This document shows, piece after piece, positions 10,405 through 21,496 of a stretch of DNA of 64,000 nucleotides. Numbering within the stretch: the first letter of the stretch is position 1; the number at the start of each line of letters is the position of its first letter. Source of the DNA: Sialis fuliginosa. Lineage: Eukaryota > Arthropoda > Insecta > Megaloptera > Sialidae. The notes under the pieces were generated by a model that worked only from the letters and a program-made list of their open reading frames with translations, did no database searches and was not told the origin of the DNA. Location of the stretch: the NCBI GenBank assembly GCA_961205875.1, contig OY540809.1:14706267-14770266 (forward strand). The letters are read 5' to 3'. The translations under genes were made by a program, and so were the position numbers.

Positions 10405-10790
10405 AAGTCTCACAGTCCTGTAAAAAATCAAGTTTCTAACTCAATGCAATAAAAAGATATGACCTTTCAAAGCTTATTTTGATACTCACTGACTGATCAT
10501 CAAATCCTAAAGGGTACTTTTCGTTGACCTGGAATCTTGAAATTTGGCACGAAGAAAAGTATCATAGCATAAGTAAAAGAAAAAATCCGAAAATCTTGAA
10601 TTTTTTATTCTATGTGGAATTATTACGAGACAAACGTTATTTTACGGATTCTTTGATATAACATCTACGTAAGGACGCCTTAGGAATCGGGTCCATTATC
10701 TACGTAACTAACTATTGTCAATAATTAAGTTGTATTAAATGGTACGAAACCTTCAGGACGTGAGTCCTACTCGTACTTGTCCGTCTTTTT
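10405..10790 (+). repeat. Dispersed repeat, TACGGAACC family, copy 1
   Basis: Shares TCAAGTTTCTAACTCAATGC, AATAAAAAGATA, GAAATTTGGCACGAAG, AAAAAATCC, ACGTAAGGACGC, CTATTGTCAATAATTAAGTT and ATGGTACG(A)AACC with the longer copy at 56204-56622. A reversed copy sits at 11625-11895. No coding capacity is visible; it could be a SINE or the 3' tail of a LINE. Confidence 0.65.
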
Positions 10791-11375
10791 TTGAGCTGCA
10801 CAAATTAAAAAAATCAGTTCGAGAATTACCATTAAAAAGAATTTATCCGAAAAGTTAAGTTGTCATCCCTTTAATTCGTTCTATCTACGCTCGCAATTCA
10901 CACCTAAATAAGGCACTTAAGAAAACAAAAGGGGGGAGGGGTACTGGCGACACAGTAACAGATGATCAGGATGCGTAAAAATACACCGGCCAACTTCAAT
11001 CGGCTGAATTTAAAACGTGATGAAATTTACAACCTATGGAAGGGTTGTGCGGATTAATGTCTGTTGTTTCTACATCGTGCTGTTCCGATACGGGCTGACG
11101 ATTGGCTTTTTATCTTTTAATGGATTAGTTGGAATTGTTTCCGGTTTTTTTATATAATGCTGTTAGCGGCTTATATGGAGATATGACAGGAACACTTGAT
11201 AGTTATTATTATTATATTTATCGTATGTACATCATGGGTTTTGTTTTCTGGGTATAAGTTGCATCGATTCGACAATTAATTACGTAGACAATGGACTCGA
11301 TTGTATGAAAGAAACCATAAAATTATGTTTATAACATATAAATTCCACATGAAATGATTTTCTTGAATTTTTTTT
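10791..11375. other. No recognisable feature
   Basis: Mixed AT-rich DNA with a GGGGGGAGGGG run near 10931. Nothing else was identified. Confidence 0.4.
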
Positions 11376-11610
11376 CGGAAAATAGTTGATAAATAGTTTT
11401 TTTAACTATTTAATAATAATTAGTGCAAACGAAGCAATAAAAAGTGTCGCAAATAGTTTTAAAATAGTTAGAAAGGTAGTTGCAAATAGTTGATTTCAAA
11501 TTGTGTTCAATCAAACCAGTTTTCTGAAAATGGTAAAGATATGTAATAAAAATTACAATAAATGCATTTTTACGCAATAGTTGAAAAACTATTTTTCCAA
11601 TCTCTAGTGA
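11376..11610. mobile_element. AATAGTT-rich palindromic MITE-like element
   Basis: GGAAAATAGTTGATAAATAG at the left mirrors AATAGTTGAAAAACTATTTT and TCC at the right (the right end continues AATCTCTAG). Between them are at least six more ATAGTT or AACTAT motifs, several preceded by GCAA. Subterminal repetition of one short motif with inverted ends is typical of MITEs. Exact termini and target duplication could not be fixed. Confidence 0.5.
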
Positions 11611-11624
11611 TGAGACTTTCCTTT

Positions 11625-11895
11625 GTGTCAAATTTCAAGATTCTAGCTGACTAGTTTTGATGGTCAGTCAGTGAGTCAATCTTTCTTCGAAAGGATGTAT
11701 CTTTTTATTACATTGAGTTAAAAACTTGAATTTTTCAAAAGAACTATGTGGCTATAGACCTTAGTATTTTATATTAATTTTAACTTGATACATCTAGCTG
11801 TTCTTGAAAAAAGGAGTCTTGAAGGACAAACAGACGGACAACAAAGTGATCCTATAAAGGTTCCGTTTTTTTTTATTTTGAGGTACGGAACTCTA
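11625..11895 (-). repeat. TACGGAACC-family repeat, reversed copy 2
   Basis: Minus strand: GTACCTCAAAATAAAAA, ACGGAACC, AGGATCACTTTGTTGTCC, GTCTGTTTGTCC, AAGTTTTTAACTCAATG and GAATCTTGAAATTTGACAC. These blocks appear in the same order at 56204-56622. The copy is partial at its 3' side. Confidence 0.6.
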
Positions 11896-12644
11896 AAAAA
11901 AATGAATGTTATTTATTAGTTAAAGATATGTAGTTGCGAAGGGAAAATAGCATGGTATGAATTATTTTTGATTTGGTGGAAAATTGGAAGGTAAAATTTA
12001 TTTTTTAGATAAACCATAAGAACAACGAATACATTTTGTTTGAATCATTTTTATCGAATTTATTTTTTTATGAAATTTTACCCGGAATCGGAAAAATTGG
12101 AATATACAAAAAAGTGTTTACTTGAGGTAAATTTTGATGATGTTTTATGTATAGGCAATACAAAATATGAAAGTTTGATAAAAATGTTCGAGCCAAAAGT
12201 TTATTTTCAATAATTGAATACGGTGATGGTACAATAAGAACGCAGGTTCTAAATTATGCTATTTTCCCCTTTAATATTGTTTATTTATTAATATATTTAA
12301 ATTAAATTCATTTTTAATGATTGTGCAGAATATTTTATAGAAGATTAAAATGTTATTCTTATCTATAATTTATTTTCATTTAATTAACCATACTATTAAT
12401 ATTCAATATAGAATGGGGGTGGCTATTTCGGTGTATCTTCTATATACCATACACACGCGATTAAATTAGTTTCAAGGTTATTGAGTTACAAAGTACGTTC
12501 ATCAATATTTAGTAAATTAGAAACTAATTAATGAGATTATATATATATATAATATATAAACTACAAACATGCTTAAATATCTAATTATAACCGATAGGTT
12601 TCTTTAAAAATATATAACAACACCACAAGTAAATATTTTTTAAA
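11896..12644. other. No recognisable feature; (TA)n at 12537-12556
   Basis: AT-rich sequence with a TA microsatellite. No exon or repeat end is seen. Confidence 0.5.
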
Positions 12645-12830
12645 TCCATACTAATATTATAAATGCTAAAGTAATTTTGTCTGTTTGTTACCTTTTCACG
12701 GGTAAATCGCTAAATCGATCTTGATGAAATTTGGCAGGGAGGTAGCTTGCATCCTGAGGAAGGACATAGGCTGCTATATATCCTGGTAAAGAATACAAAT
12801 TCCACGAGGAAAGTCGCAGGTAACAGCTAG
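12645..12830 (+). mobile_element. Helitron-like element, internally deleted, 186 bp
   Basis: Starts A|TCCATACTAATATTATAAA and ends CGCAGGTAACAGCTAG|T. The middle keeps TTTTCACGGGTAAATCG, GATCTTGATGAAATTTGGCA and GCATCCTGAGGAAGGACA. The block containing GTGTGACATTT and TAGCGTGCAAATG found in longer copies is missing, so it is a deletion derivative with both ends intact. Confidence 0.8.
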
Positions 12831-13479
12831 TATTTTATAAAATAATATTAAACAATATAAATAGCAACCGTAAAATACACTATGCAGTCATATTTTAGCG
12901 CATTGTTTAGAATTTCCTTTCCGACATGAATAATTTGATGTAATTGATTCGATATTAGCGAGACTGTGGTTTCGCACAATCGTCGGAAGGGGGCGGAAGG
13001 CGTTTTCCGCGAAGTTTTTGAGTCATTACGGACGCAAACGGACTATTTTACAATCTGATTACGCCGCTCCGGCTTGTTCGGCTTTCTCGTTGAACAGTGG
13101 CGTCATAATATTGAGAGGATGTGATATTTTAATCGGGCTAACTAAAATTACAAAGAATATTTGCTAGGAAAAAATGGTAAAGTACTGATTTTTTTATATT
13201 GAATTATATAGGGAGAGCGGGGTTCTTTCTTACGAGGGGGAGAAGGAGTCCAAAACGTATTTTTTCTATTTAATTATTTAAAAAAAACGTAAATTAGTGA
13301 GAGTCCGGTTGAGAGATTGTTTTCAAGATTTTCTTCCGAGGACGAAAATTAATCTTAAATATAAAATTTCACTATTTTACGATTTGTCTTGTTTGAGCGT
13401 CTACAGGACGATTGATAGATAGACCGATAGACCGACAAATAGCGAAAATAATCTGAATGACATTAGGAAGTTCACTATG
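12831..13479. other. Unassigned; GC-richer island 12955-13110
   Basis: The island reads ACAATCGTCGGAAGGGGGCG, TTTTCCGCGAAG, TACGCCGCTCCGGCTTGTTC. It has no repeat signature and stands out in an AT-rich setting. CAGTGGCGTCA at 13095 is a hAT-like end pairing with TGACGCCACTG at 13804, but no flanking duplication supports that pairing. Confidence 0.35.
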
Positions 13480-13722
13480 AAGAATTTCATAAAGATCGGC
13501 TTAACAATACTTAATTATACTGATTTCTTGATGAAATTTGGGAAGGGAGGTAACTAGCATCCTGAGTAAGGACATAGGCTACAATCTATTCCGATAAAAA
13601 AAATGGGTGTGTGACATTTATACGCGCGATAGGTTATGTTAGTTTAGTGGCATCTAGCGTGCAAATGCGAAACTAAAAACTTGAAATCTGTATTACCTAA
13701 CGAAGTTGCGTGTAACAGCGAA
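13480..13722 (+). mobile_element. Helitron-like remnant, 5'-truncated
   Basis: Starts inside the family at TTCTTGATGAAATTTGGGAA, continues GCATCCTGAGTAAGGACATA, GGTGTGTGACATTTATACGC, CATCTAGCGTGCAAATGCG and CGAAGTTGCGTGTAACAGC. The terminal CTAG is mutated to CGAA. The TC end is missing. Confidence 0.65.
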
Positions 13723-14538
13723 TATTAAATATAAATTATAGTTATAATGTGTATTTTGTTGGGAAGAAGCAATTATATATTTGGACCATAGAATCTATAT
13801 TAGTGACGCCACTGTATGATCGTTAGATTTGTTTTAATTTGTATAAAGATGACGCTTTTGCGGTAATTTCTGTGAAGATATCCAAGGGTATTTTGCATGA
13901 ATAGATTTTTTAATTTGGTCATTACGATCATTAAGAAGGACTGTAAGAAAGATATTAAAAAAGAAATTCCAACTGTGTAATAAGATGGACCGGCACAGAT
14001 TTTATATAAATAGGTATACGGCGAAATCGGCTGCTTTTTTAAAAGCTTAATTACAATTTCATTTTGGCCCTTTAGAGGATTAAAAGCCACGGTATTTTTT
14101 TTTAATATAATGTATTCGTTTTTAAGAACCCTCGATTTAAAAAATAATTTTAGCGCTGTTGTTTAAAAGATTTTCATTAAAGCCGAATTGTTTTTATTAA
14201 ACTGTTTTGGAAATAAGGGCGAGGATTAGATTCTGTTATTATTATGTGAAAACAGTAAACGGGTCTTTTAATTTAGTAAATTAAGATATATTTAATTCAT
14301 CTAACGATAACTATTTTTCAGTCGTAAGCACTTTATTTATTTAGAAGTTAGGGAATCTGATTCTCAGAATACAAACGTAATTATGAAAATTAATTACAGC
14401 TATTTCAGACAATGACATACGCTTTAGAGGTAAGATGAGAGAAGAAATCGGGAATACAGTGGTGTAGTAAACAAATTTATGTAGAATAATAATTAATATT
14501 TTTAATTATAATCTATTAAAGTATTTTCAATGCAATAT
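13723..14538. other. No recognisable feature
   Basis: AT-rich sequence. A 96-codon minus-strand open frame at 13800-14090 shows no family resemblance and includes a hAT-like end; it is not called as a gene. CAGTGGTGTAGTAA at 14459 is another weak hAT-like end. Confidence 0.4.
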
Positions 14539-14846
14539 TCATATGTACTAATATTATAAATGCGAAAGTAACTCTGTCTGTTTGAAACGTTTTCACGGCT
14601 AAGCCGCTGAACCTATCTTGATGAAATTTTGCAGAAAGATAGCTTGCATCCTGGGGAAAGACATGGGATACTTTGTATCCTGAAAAATTTATTAGATGAA
14701 AAAAATGGGTGTGTGACATTTGTACGCGCGAAGGTTATATTTTTTGGAGTAGATATCTAGCGTGCAAATGTGAAACTAAAAACACATTTTATCGGCTGTC
14801 ATAATAAAAATCTGTATTACCTAACAAAGTCGCGGGTAACAGCCAG
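14539..14846 (+). mobile_element. Helitron-like element, about 308 bp
   Basis: Starts TCATATGTACTAATATTA, then GCGAAAGTAACTCTGTCTG, TTTTCACGGCTAAGCCGCTG, TCTTGATGAAATTTTGCAG, TAGCTTGCATCCTGGGG and TAGCGTGCAAATGTG. It ends AGTCGCGGGTAACAGCCAG, one base off the CTAG terminus of its relatives. Confidence 0.75.
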
Positions 14847-15585
14847 TATATAATGTGTGTTGTGTATGTAGACATTTACAGTATAGAACGTCTACTTACT
14901 GCACCACACTCTATCTAGAATAAAAGAGTCCAATACGTGCGGTAGCTGCTACGTATGATTGACATAACGTTGGGGGGGCTGAAGAGAGGGAGAGGTATGA
15001 AGTATACACTACGATAGCTGAGCTGTCGGCAGTAATTAGGCGGCGCGCGATATCACAAGAGTTGAGTGATGTTTTACTGACATTTCGACACGCGCGCGTA
15101 CGTCACACACACACACACACATACACACAGATTTACATATGGCGTAGTAAGCAGAGATTCATTGAATTTATTGCGGGAGATAATTTTGTGTTGTTTTTGG
15201 TTCTTTTTTTTGTGATGAGTTGCAGCATTTGAGGTTTTTGACGGGATCGATATAATCTGTGGAAGGGGATAAAGGACACATTTTTGTGATGGAATTCGAT
15301 TTTAATTACTCTTAAATTAGGGTAGACCTATTTTTACAATACACTTAACACATTTTGCACGGTATTAATTATTTTTATATATATAAAAAAATCATTGAAT
15401 ATTAAAATTATTTGCCGATAAATTGTATTTATGTTAACGCATAATTGAATCGTTCAGATGTCAAAACGACTAATAAAGGGGTGCATACCATTTAGGTCTC
15501 CAGTATTTGACTGCAAAGGTGAACTGTACAAGCGAAGATCCGAGTTTGCTCAATATGCATAATTCTGAAATATGAAATTTTAATT
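14847..15585. other. Unassigned; GC-richer island 14935-15130 with (CA)n
   Basis: The island contains GTGCGGTAGCTGCTACGTA, GAGCTGTCGGCAGTAATTAG, GCGGCGCGCGATATCAC and CGACACGCGCGCGTACGTC. It ends in a CA microsatellite (about 15105-15128). Dense CpG in an AT-rich region could mark a regulatory element or promoter. No start codon context, TATA box or splice pair is convincing. Confidence 0.35.
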
Positions 15586-15991
15586 GTAAAGTCAATCTGT
15601 CTGTCTGTCTGTTACAGACTTCTAGCTACTGAACCGTTTGAATTAAAAAGCTGAAATTTTTATATACTTGTATTTATAGTAAATGGTAACCAATAACAGT
15701 GGTATTATTAGAGAGAAAAGGGTAACAAATAAGTTCCTTATTTTGTATTATTCAATCCCGGCAAGTGGAGTAACAAATAAAGTCTGGCAATTCAAGGAAT
15801 ATTTAGCAAATAAAAAAAATTGTAAAAATATTTTCTCCCCTGCCCATAGCAATAGTGAGAAAACTAGAATATAATAATATATAAGATAGATATAGAGTTC
15901 ATTTGGAGTCATTTGTTGTCTAAATGACGAACTATTAACAATAACTAGTGGTTCTTGACTTTATTAAAATTAAATTAACTTATTGTTAAGT
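15586..15991. repeat. Decayed repeat with (TCTG)n tract
   Basis: CAATCTGTCTGTCTGTCTG is followed by CTAGCTACTGAACCGTTTGA and AAGCTGAAATTTTTATA, the order seen in many insect dispersed repeats (a polymorphic TCTG tract, then a CTGAACCG block). Ends are not definable. A 63-codon open frame at 15683-15874 is not recognised. Confidence 0.35.
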
Positions 15992-16203
15992 CCGGTATTA
16001 TCAACCAATGTAATGCTCCTTTAAAATAGATTTGGTGTATTACCAACGTTATTTAAATATCAAAAAAATGTCTCATAGAAAATTGTGTGCTGAATATTAA
16101 AATTCCCTTTAGTTAAATGATAATACGGCACAAAATTTAAATGTAGATTTAAACTAAATGATATTTAGTTAAATGAGTGTTTAGTTAAATTTGGTAATAC
16201 CGG
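15992..16203. mobile_element. MITE with CCGGTATTA ends, 212 bp
   Basis: CCGGTATTATCAA at the left is mirrored by TTGGTAATACCGG at the right. The interior contains repeated TTAGTTAAAT motifs (four near the right end). A different element with TCCGGTATTACAG ends lies at 34784-35011. A flanking duplication is not evident. Confidence 0.5.
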
Positions 16204-16859
16204 GCGATAATCTAATAAGTTAGAACACAATACGTTGCGAGAGTCGGGACACTTAACAATTGTTTTAAATGCTGCAGTATAGAAAAACTTACTGTTTAGT
16301 AAAATATAAAGTGCACCACACAATATTAATAATTTAAAAGATTTAATTCAATAACGGCGACCCAAAATCGTCCGCCCCATTAATTTAATCCACAATAATT
16401 AAAACAAACAAATTATAAAACCAGTATCCGAGCAATAACAATCACACGCACAGACGGGGTATTATTTAGATTTAATTCGGAAATTAACTGAAGCTTTACA
16501 TATCCATTCGCAAACAATAATTTTATTCATAATGGATGCTGTGGGAGCAATCTTATTCATATTAATAGCTCAAACTTAGTGCGGCCCTCCCACGGGCGCT
16601 CTATCACTAAACACTGCACTAGATAAGGTGCCACTGAACTGATGTATCAACCCCCCGATGAACCCCCACACTCTGGCCGAAACTTTGTCTTTGGATAGAT
16701 ACGTATTTGTCATATCTAATGCTGTATGTATAGCGGTTAGCCGAGATTTCTAAATGTATGGTTTGGTATTAATATGTGAGCAATTTAGAATTTCACGTGA
16801 CACTTATCAGTTTTTATAAGGAACTAGCAGTTATCTGCGACTTCGATGAAAATTAGGAT
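16204..16859. other. No recognisable feature
   Basis: Moderately AT-rich. It contains GTGCGGCCCTCCCACGGGCG and ACCCCCCGATGAACCCCC stretches near 16580-16670 without any coding or repeat hallmark. Confidence 0.4.
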
Positions 16860-16868
16860 AGTGAAAAC

Positions 16869-17339
16869 CAAGATTAGTAAATGACCAGGTTGCCTCATAA
16901 GGAGTGGCATGAGAGGGGACACTGCGTCATCGTGAGAAATTCTTTGACATTATAAATGACTGTCAAACTATATTTACTCTTGGTATTTATCGTATTTACT
17001 TTTTCTTTTGGTTTAGCTGATTTATTGTAAGTTGTTTTTTTAAATATTTTCATTTGATATTGATAGTGTACTGAGTTTTAAATCTAAATTTTTATTATTT
17101 TATTATTATAAATTATAGTTTTAAACAAGTGGTTTTTTTTTAATGTGTAACCAACAAATGTATATTCTTTAAGCATTGATTTCTGACATCATTTTAAAAA
17201 TTTTATGAAGAAATATTATATGTAATAATTTGTGTTTCTGTAATAAACAAGTTTGAAAGATTTTTCAGGGTGACGTATTCCCGCGCGGCCGCTGATTGGT
17301 CAAACAGTTATGAGACAACCTGTTCATTTACTAATCCTG
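16869..17339. mobile_element. MITE with 9 bp target duplication, 471 bp
   Basis: Terminal inverted repeats CA(A/G)GATTAGTAAATGA(C/A)CAGG continue through GTTG(C/T)CTCATAA on each side, about 30 bp with three differences. The element is flanked by perfect AGTGAAAAC copies (16860-16868 and 17340-17348). A one-ended relative is at 44512-44590, which also shares AACCAATCAGC with the right arm here. Nine-base duplications suit Mutator-like or related elements; hAT (8 bp plus one chance match) is also possible. Confidence 0.8.
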
Positions 17340-17363
17340 AGTGAAAACAACACCATGAAATCA

Positions 17364-17642
17364 GGTTAGGTAAATAATACAGATTTCTGTTATGATATAG
17401 TCGATAAAACAGATGTTTAGTTTTGCATTTACACGCTAGATGTCTACGTCATAAAAGTAAAACTATATCGCGTATAAAAGTCACACATTCATTTTTTTAT
17501 CTAATAATCGGGATACAAAGTAGCCTATGTCCTTCCTCAGGATGCAAGCTTTTTCACTGTTAAATTTCATCAAGTGATTTAGCCGTGAAAAGTTAAAAAA
17601 CAGACAGACAGACGAACTTTCGCATTTATAATATAGTATGGA
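17364..17642 (-). mobile_element. Helitron-like element, minus orientation, 3' end lost
   Basis: Minus strand starts A|TCCATACTATATTATAAAT, then TCTGTCTGTCTG, TTTTCACGGCTAAATCACTT, GATGAAATTTAACAG, GCATCCTGAGGAAGGACATA, GGCTACTTTGTATCC, GTGTGACTTTTATACGCG and CATCTAGCGTGTAAATGC. It runs to ACAGAAATCTGTATTATTTA and then stops without the hairpin and CTAG. It begins 25 bp after the preceding MITE. Confidence 0.75.
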
Positions 17643-19090
17643 TTTTTATAAAATAGTCGTATTTGTGACTGAGATCGAATTTCGTTCATTTTTATAAAGT
17701 GCCAAGTGAAGACACAGTGATTCCTCGTGCTAAATTCACCAAAGGTGATACATTTTAATAAATACTGATAAAGTATTCAGATGAACTCCCATTTAATACA
17801 ATGTTATCAGAAAATATTTATTCAAACATTTTCTTAATACGTGCCTGGTTATAATTTGAGTAATTTTTTTAAGTTTTTAATAATTTCAATTTAAATCTAA
17901 ATTTTTCTGCTATACTTGTACATACATCAAACGAAGCAGCGGATGAAAAACAATTGATTATAAAAAATTGAATGCTCTACAAAAAAGATTGTACGTATGT
18001 ATAAAATTTTCACTTAATATGCGACGTTATTGAGATATTTTGAGAAAATAACAATTTTGGGACCATCTACTAATTAGAATCAACTAATAAACCAAATTTC
18101 TTCAAAATCACTTCAGTGGTTCATGAGTTATACACGTGACAAGGATTCAGGGAACAGACTCACATACAGACATTGTAGAACGAAAAGGGTGTCTTGACCT
18201 CAAACGGAAAGATCAAGTGAAAATGTTGAAATAAAAGAACAATTTATTTTCCTCTTTGAAAAATGATCACACCCCTTTTCTTCAGATATGGCGAGAAGGC
18301 AAAATTGAATATTTTTCATGAATCAATACTTAAATTATTTCTAACAGTTATTATTTAAATTTTTCAGTTTATCTGATAATCTGATCTAATCAAGAAGTCT
18401 GCTTTCAACAACCTCATCTAAAATTACACCACCAACCACCACACTTAAACGTGCATACAAAAATAAACAAGTGCATCATAAAGCGAGAAAAAACATTTAC
18501 AAAATATATCTTATATACAAAAAAAATTCATACAATGAAACTTAAATAAATTTCGAACCTCGTTCCAACAAAACTTCATTTATAACATACACACACACAC
18601 ACACACACACACCAGATATGAGAGATTCCCATTTACAACCCTATATAAAAATAAACTACCTACACATCATACACTTACACGCCCTCTCCAACACAATGCT
18701 ACACACAAAAGCTTGGGAAAAATTAATATCGCTTTACAACACATACACCCCATTCAGACAGTGAGGGGTATCACTTAAATAGAGGAAATTGAACTCCTCT
18801 GGTAAAGGATAAGTGAGTCCTTTAAGGCATGGACACGACAATAGAGAAAGTCCTTTCTTATTCGAGATACGCGGTTTTTAGTGACAGATATTCCTTCGCG
18901 TCATATTTATTCAACAACATGGCTATGCGATGCTATTCTTTCCAAATAGATATAATTTTTTATAACTGCTATTGAATAGTGTTAGTGTCTGATACGAGCT
19001 GCTATTTTTTGTTAAGTTCTTTTGTACTTATACGGGTAGAGTATCCTCTTTTTTAGTTGGTGGTATAGTGAAACACCGATATTATGATTT
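17643..19090. other. Unassigned; (AC)n microsatellite 18586-18612
   Basis: AT-rich DNA with a decayed dispersed repeat at 18085-18175 (TTTCTTCAAAATCACTTCAG, CATACAGACATT) and a CA microsatellite. No exon signal is convincing; TTTAAATTTTTCAG at 18354-18367 is an isolated acceptor-like match. Confidence 0.4.
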
Positions 19091-19097
19091 AAATATG

Positions 19098-19335
19098 AAT
19101 AGAGTTACTCATAGTAAGAGTTCTGACTGCCCGAATAGATTGTAGTAGCCAAGTCTCACCCATAATCGTATTTTCTCATTTTATCAATTAATGTCATTGA
19201 ATATACTTCACATTATTACATTGTGTTCATTTTAATTTTATTTTTTTATGCTTGCTAAAAATAATACATAAATGAATTTTTGAAATTATTGGCTAAAAAT
19301 GGTGATACTGACATTTCTTACTGAAGTATCTCTAG
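19098..19335. mobile_element. MITE, AGTAAGAGTT family, copy 2
   Basis: The left end GAGTTACTCATAGTAAGAGTT, with TCTGACTGCCCGAATAGATT and GTAGTAGCCAAGTCTCACCC, matches copies at 4488 and 57158. The right end GCTAAAAATGGTGATACTGA then CATTTCTTACTGAAGTATCTC is the diverged inverse of the left end. The interior is AT-rich filler. Confidence 0.6.
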
Positions 19336-20365
19336 AAATGATTAAGTTTCCATCGTCTTAGATTTCTAAATCTCACTGTCTCCTCTTGATCTGAGATCTT
19401 AAAACCAAAAGTTTATTAAGTTCCCTAGAAGAGTCTGGGTTTGTGCGAATTATCATATATATTTTTTACCTACATAAAAAATTCAATTTTGACTCATCTG
19501 TTCCCTCACAAAATTGACGTAATTGTCATTAGGTACACAAATTTTTTTAAAATTTTAAATGGAAAAAAATTTATCAAAACCCAACAAATTAATGGGTTTA
19601 AAGAGACAATTAAAAATAATAAAATATCAAAAAAGTTCACATATAAAATTTATTTACAATTTTAATACAATTTTGATCAAAATTATTTAAGGGATTTTTA
19701 CTGCACCCTGTATTTTAATAAACTTATTACTTGATAAATGAAATACCTTTCAATACGAATACATTTATGGAATTTTTGAATCCTTAAAAAACGTATATTT
19801 ATATGACCTATCTAAAAAATTATACATTAATATTAAAAATACGTTTATTGCTCTTACGATTACATTTTAAATAACCATAAATTTCCAAGTAAATAACAAC
19901 TACATCAACGTAATCAAATCAAGCCAACCGACATTATTTATGAATTGTACTGAATAAATTATATTAGTTTAATGCAAAACAAATCCCAGTAAAAACAACT
20001 TCATTTCTTACTATATTCAAAAAGGAGCAAGCGTAGAGAGAAAAAATAACAGTAACAAAAGACATTTCATTTATTTATTATTCAATAAATCTTTTTAGGA
20101 CGTGTATTTCACGATTAAATATAGGCCGCATATATAGAGCGTGTATAAGAACTAAATAAAAATCATAATAATTTATTTTTGTGTGCGGTTTGAATTTTCC
20201 AGGTCTTTTTTCGCTCGTGTTTATATGTGCCGGTTATTGCCAAGCCCTGCGTAAAAGATTTCGTTGCATCTCGCTGAGAATGACGTGACAAAGGGGTTCA
20301 AAGAGCCGAGTAATGATTTTTTAATGGGATCTGATTTTCGTGAATCTTATCAGAAAATATTTCTT
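19336..20365. other. No recognisable feature
   Basis: AT-rich. A 74-codon frame at 19441-19665 begins at TTG and is low complexity. GC rises slightly near 20200-20310 without a recognisable signal. Confidence 0.4.
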
Positions 20366-20556
20366 CTCTAGTTTTAGGTTATAATTAATTTTTTTTAATA
20401 ACTAATACGAAGTGGTTAAGATAACGAAAATTTACTTTTGGGGAGAGGGGGGAGGTAATATGACTAATTTGTACTTGTTTGATATAAAGCACTGACATTT
20501 AATTACCAAAGTCAGCAAATATAGTTTTTTTTTAATTATAGCCTTTTATTTTGTTT
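20366..20556 (+). repeat. Segment A, first copy (partial ACTGGCACCA-family element)
   Basis: Nearly identical to 21086-21277: I see one substitution (GAAGTGG versus GAAGTGT) and one extra G in the G-run. It ends abruptly at TTTTATTTTGTTT, where segment B starts. In the second copy the same point continues into AATTTTTTTCCCAGTGATGG, so this copy is a duplicated 5' part. Confidence 0.85.
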
Positions 20557-21086
20557 CAATATTCATATTTATTTAGAAACATTTTTACATTTTATTAAAT
20601 ATATACGACCATATAAATTTATACTACGAAAGAATTGCTAGTAAATTTATTTTTATTTTATACTTTTACAATTGTTTTTGATATTCGATATTTTAAAAGT
20701 CTTCTTTAGGCTAACTTTAAAAGAAAAATGCAATCTATTTGTTGAAAAATCAAGTTGGAATTCTATGCTTTCAAATGACAATTTAAGCTCATGAATCCTT
20801 ATAAAAACGTGTACTTTCTTATTGCTTTAAAACCAAAAAAAGATTTTCTTTTTTTAAATATTTTAGTACCTATTAACTTTATCAAAAAAATGTTAAACAT
20901 CTAAATTAAAATTAATAAAAATTACAAAAAATTTACAAAAAAAAAACGAAAAAAATGAAATATTAATTTTTTTTAAAGTTTTTAACGCTAAATCTCAAAG
21001 TTACAAGGATTTTTTTTGTATGATTCACTTTTACGCGGTTGACAAAGTTTAACCTGTTCACTAATCTACTAGACATCGGTTGTCAC
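20554..21086 (+). repeat. Segment B, first copy, 533 bp
   Basis: Matches 24284-24808 almost base for base, starting TTTCAATATTCATATTTAT and ending GACATCGGTTGTCAC. Differences are a 10 bp gap (GAATTCTATG present here, absent there), a few run-length changes and a few substitutions. No terminal inverted repeats or CTAG/TC termini are evident and no protein is encoded. It sits between two copies of segment A. Confidence 0.85.
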
Positions 21087-21496
21087 TCTAGTTTTAGGTT
21101 ATAATTAATTTTTTTTAATAACTAATACGAAGTGTTTAAGATAACGAAAATTTACTTTTGGGGAGAGGGGGGGAGGTAATATGACTAATTTGTACTTGTT
21201 TGATATAAAGCACTGACATTTAATTACCAAAGTCAGCAAATATAGTTTTTTTTTAATTATAGCCTTTTATTTTGTTTAATTTTTTTCCCAGTGATGGACA
21301 CTTGATAATTATTACAAAATGGTAAATCAGATGCTATGATACTATAATAATAATAAATAAGTTAGATTACACTAATAATTAGTTTTAATGTCTATCATTT
21401 TGACACCCATTGGCCGATAAATCAAATATTTCTAATTAAGTACATTTAATTAAACAACAGTCCAATACTGACGTATGATCTAAGACTGGTGCCAGT
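21086..21496 (+). mobile_element. ACTGGCACCA-family DNA element, 5'-truncated
   Basis: Runs from segment A through CAGTGATGGACACTTG, ATTTTGACACCCATTGGCC and TATTTCTAATT to AAGACTGGTGCCAGT. The last part aligns with 42806-43330 and, inverted, with 41768-42220, which retain both inverted ends (TGGCACCA / TGGTGCCA). The left terminus is missing here. Confidence 0.7.

Noticed and set aside
13095-13814. hAT element bounded by CAGTGGCGTCA and TGACGCCACTG
   Set aside because: Ends are perfect over 11 bp, but the flanking octamers do not match and a Helitron remnant lies between; it may be two unrelated ends.
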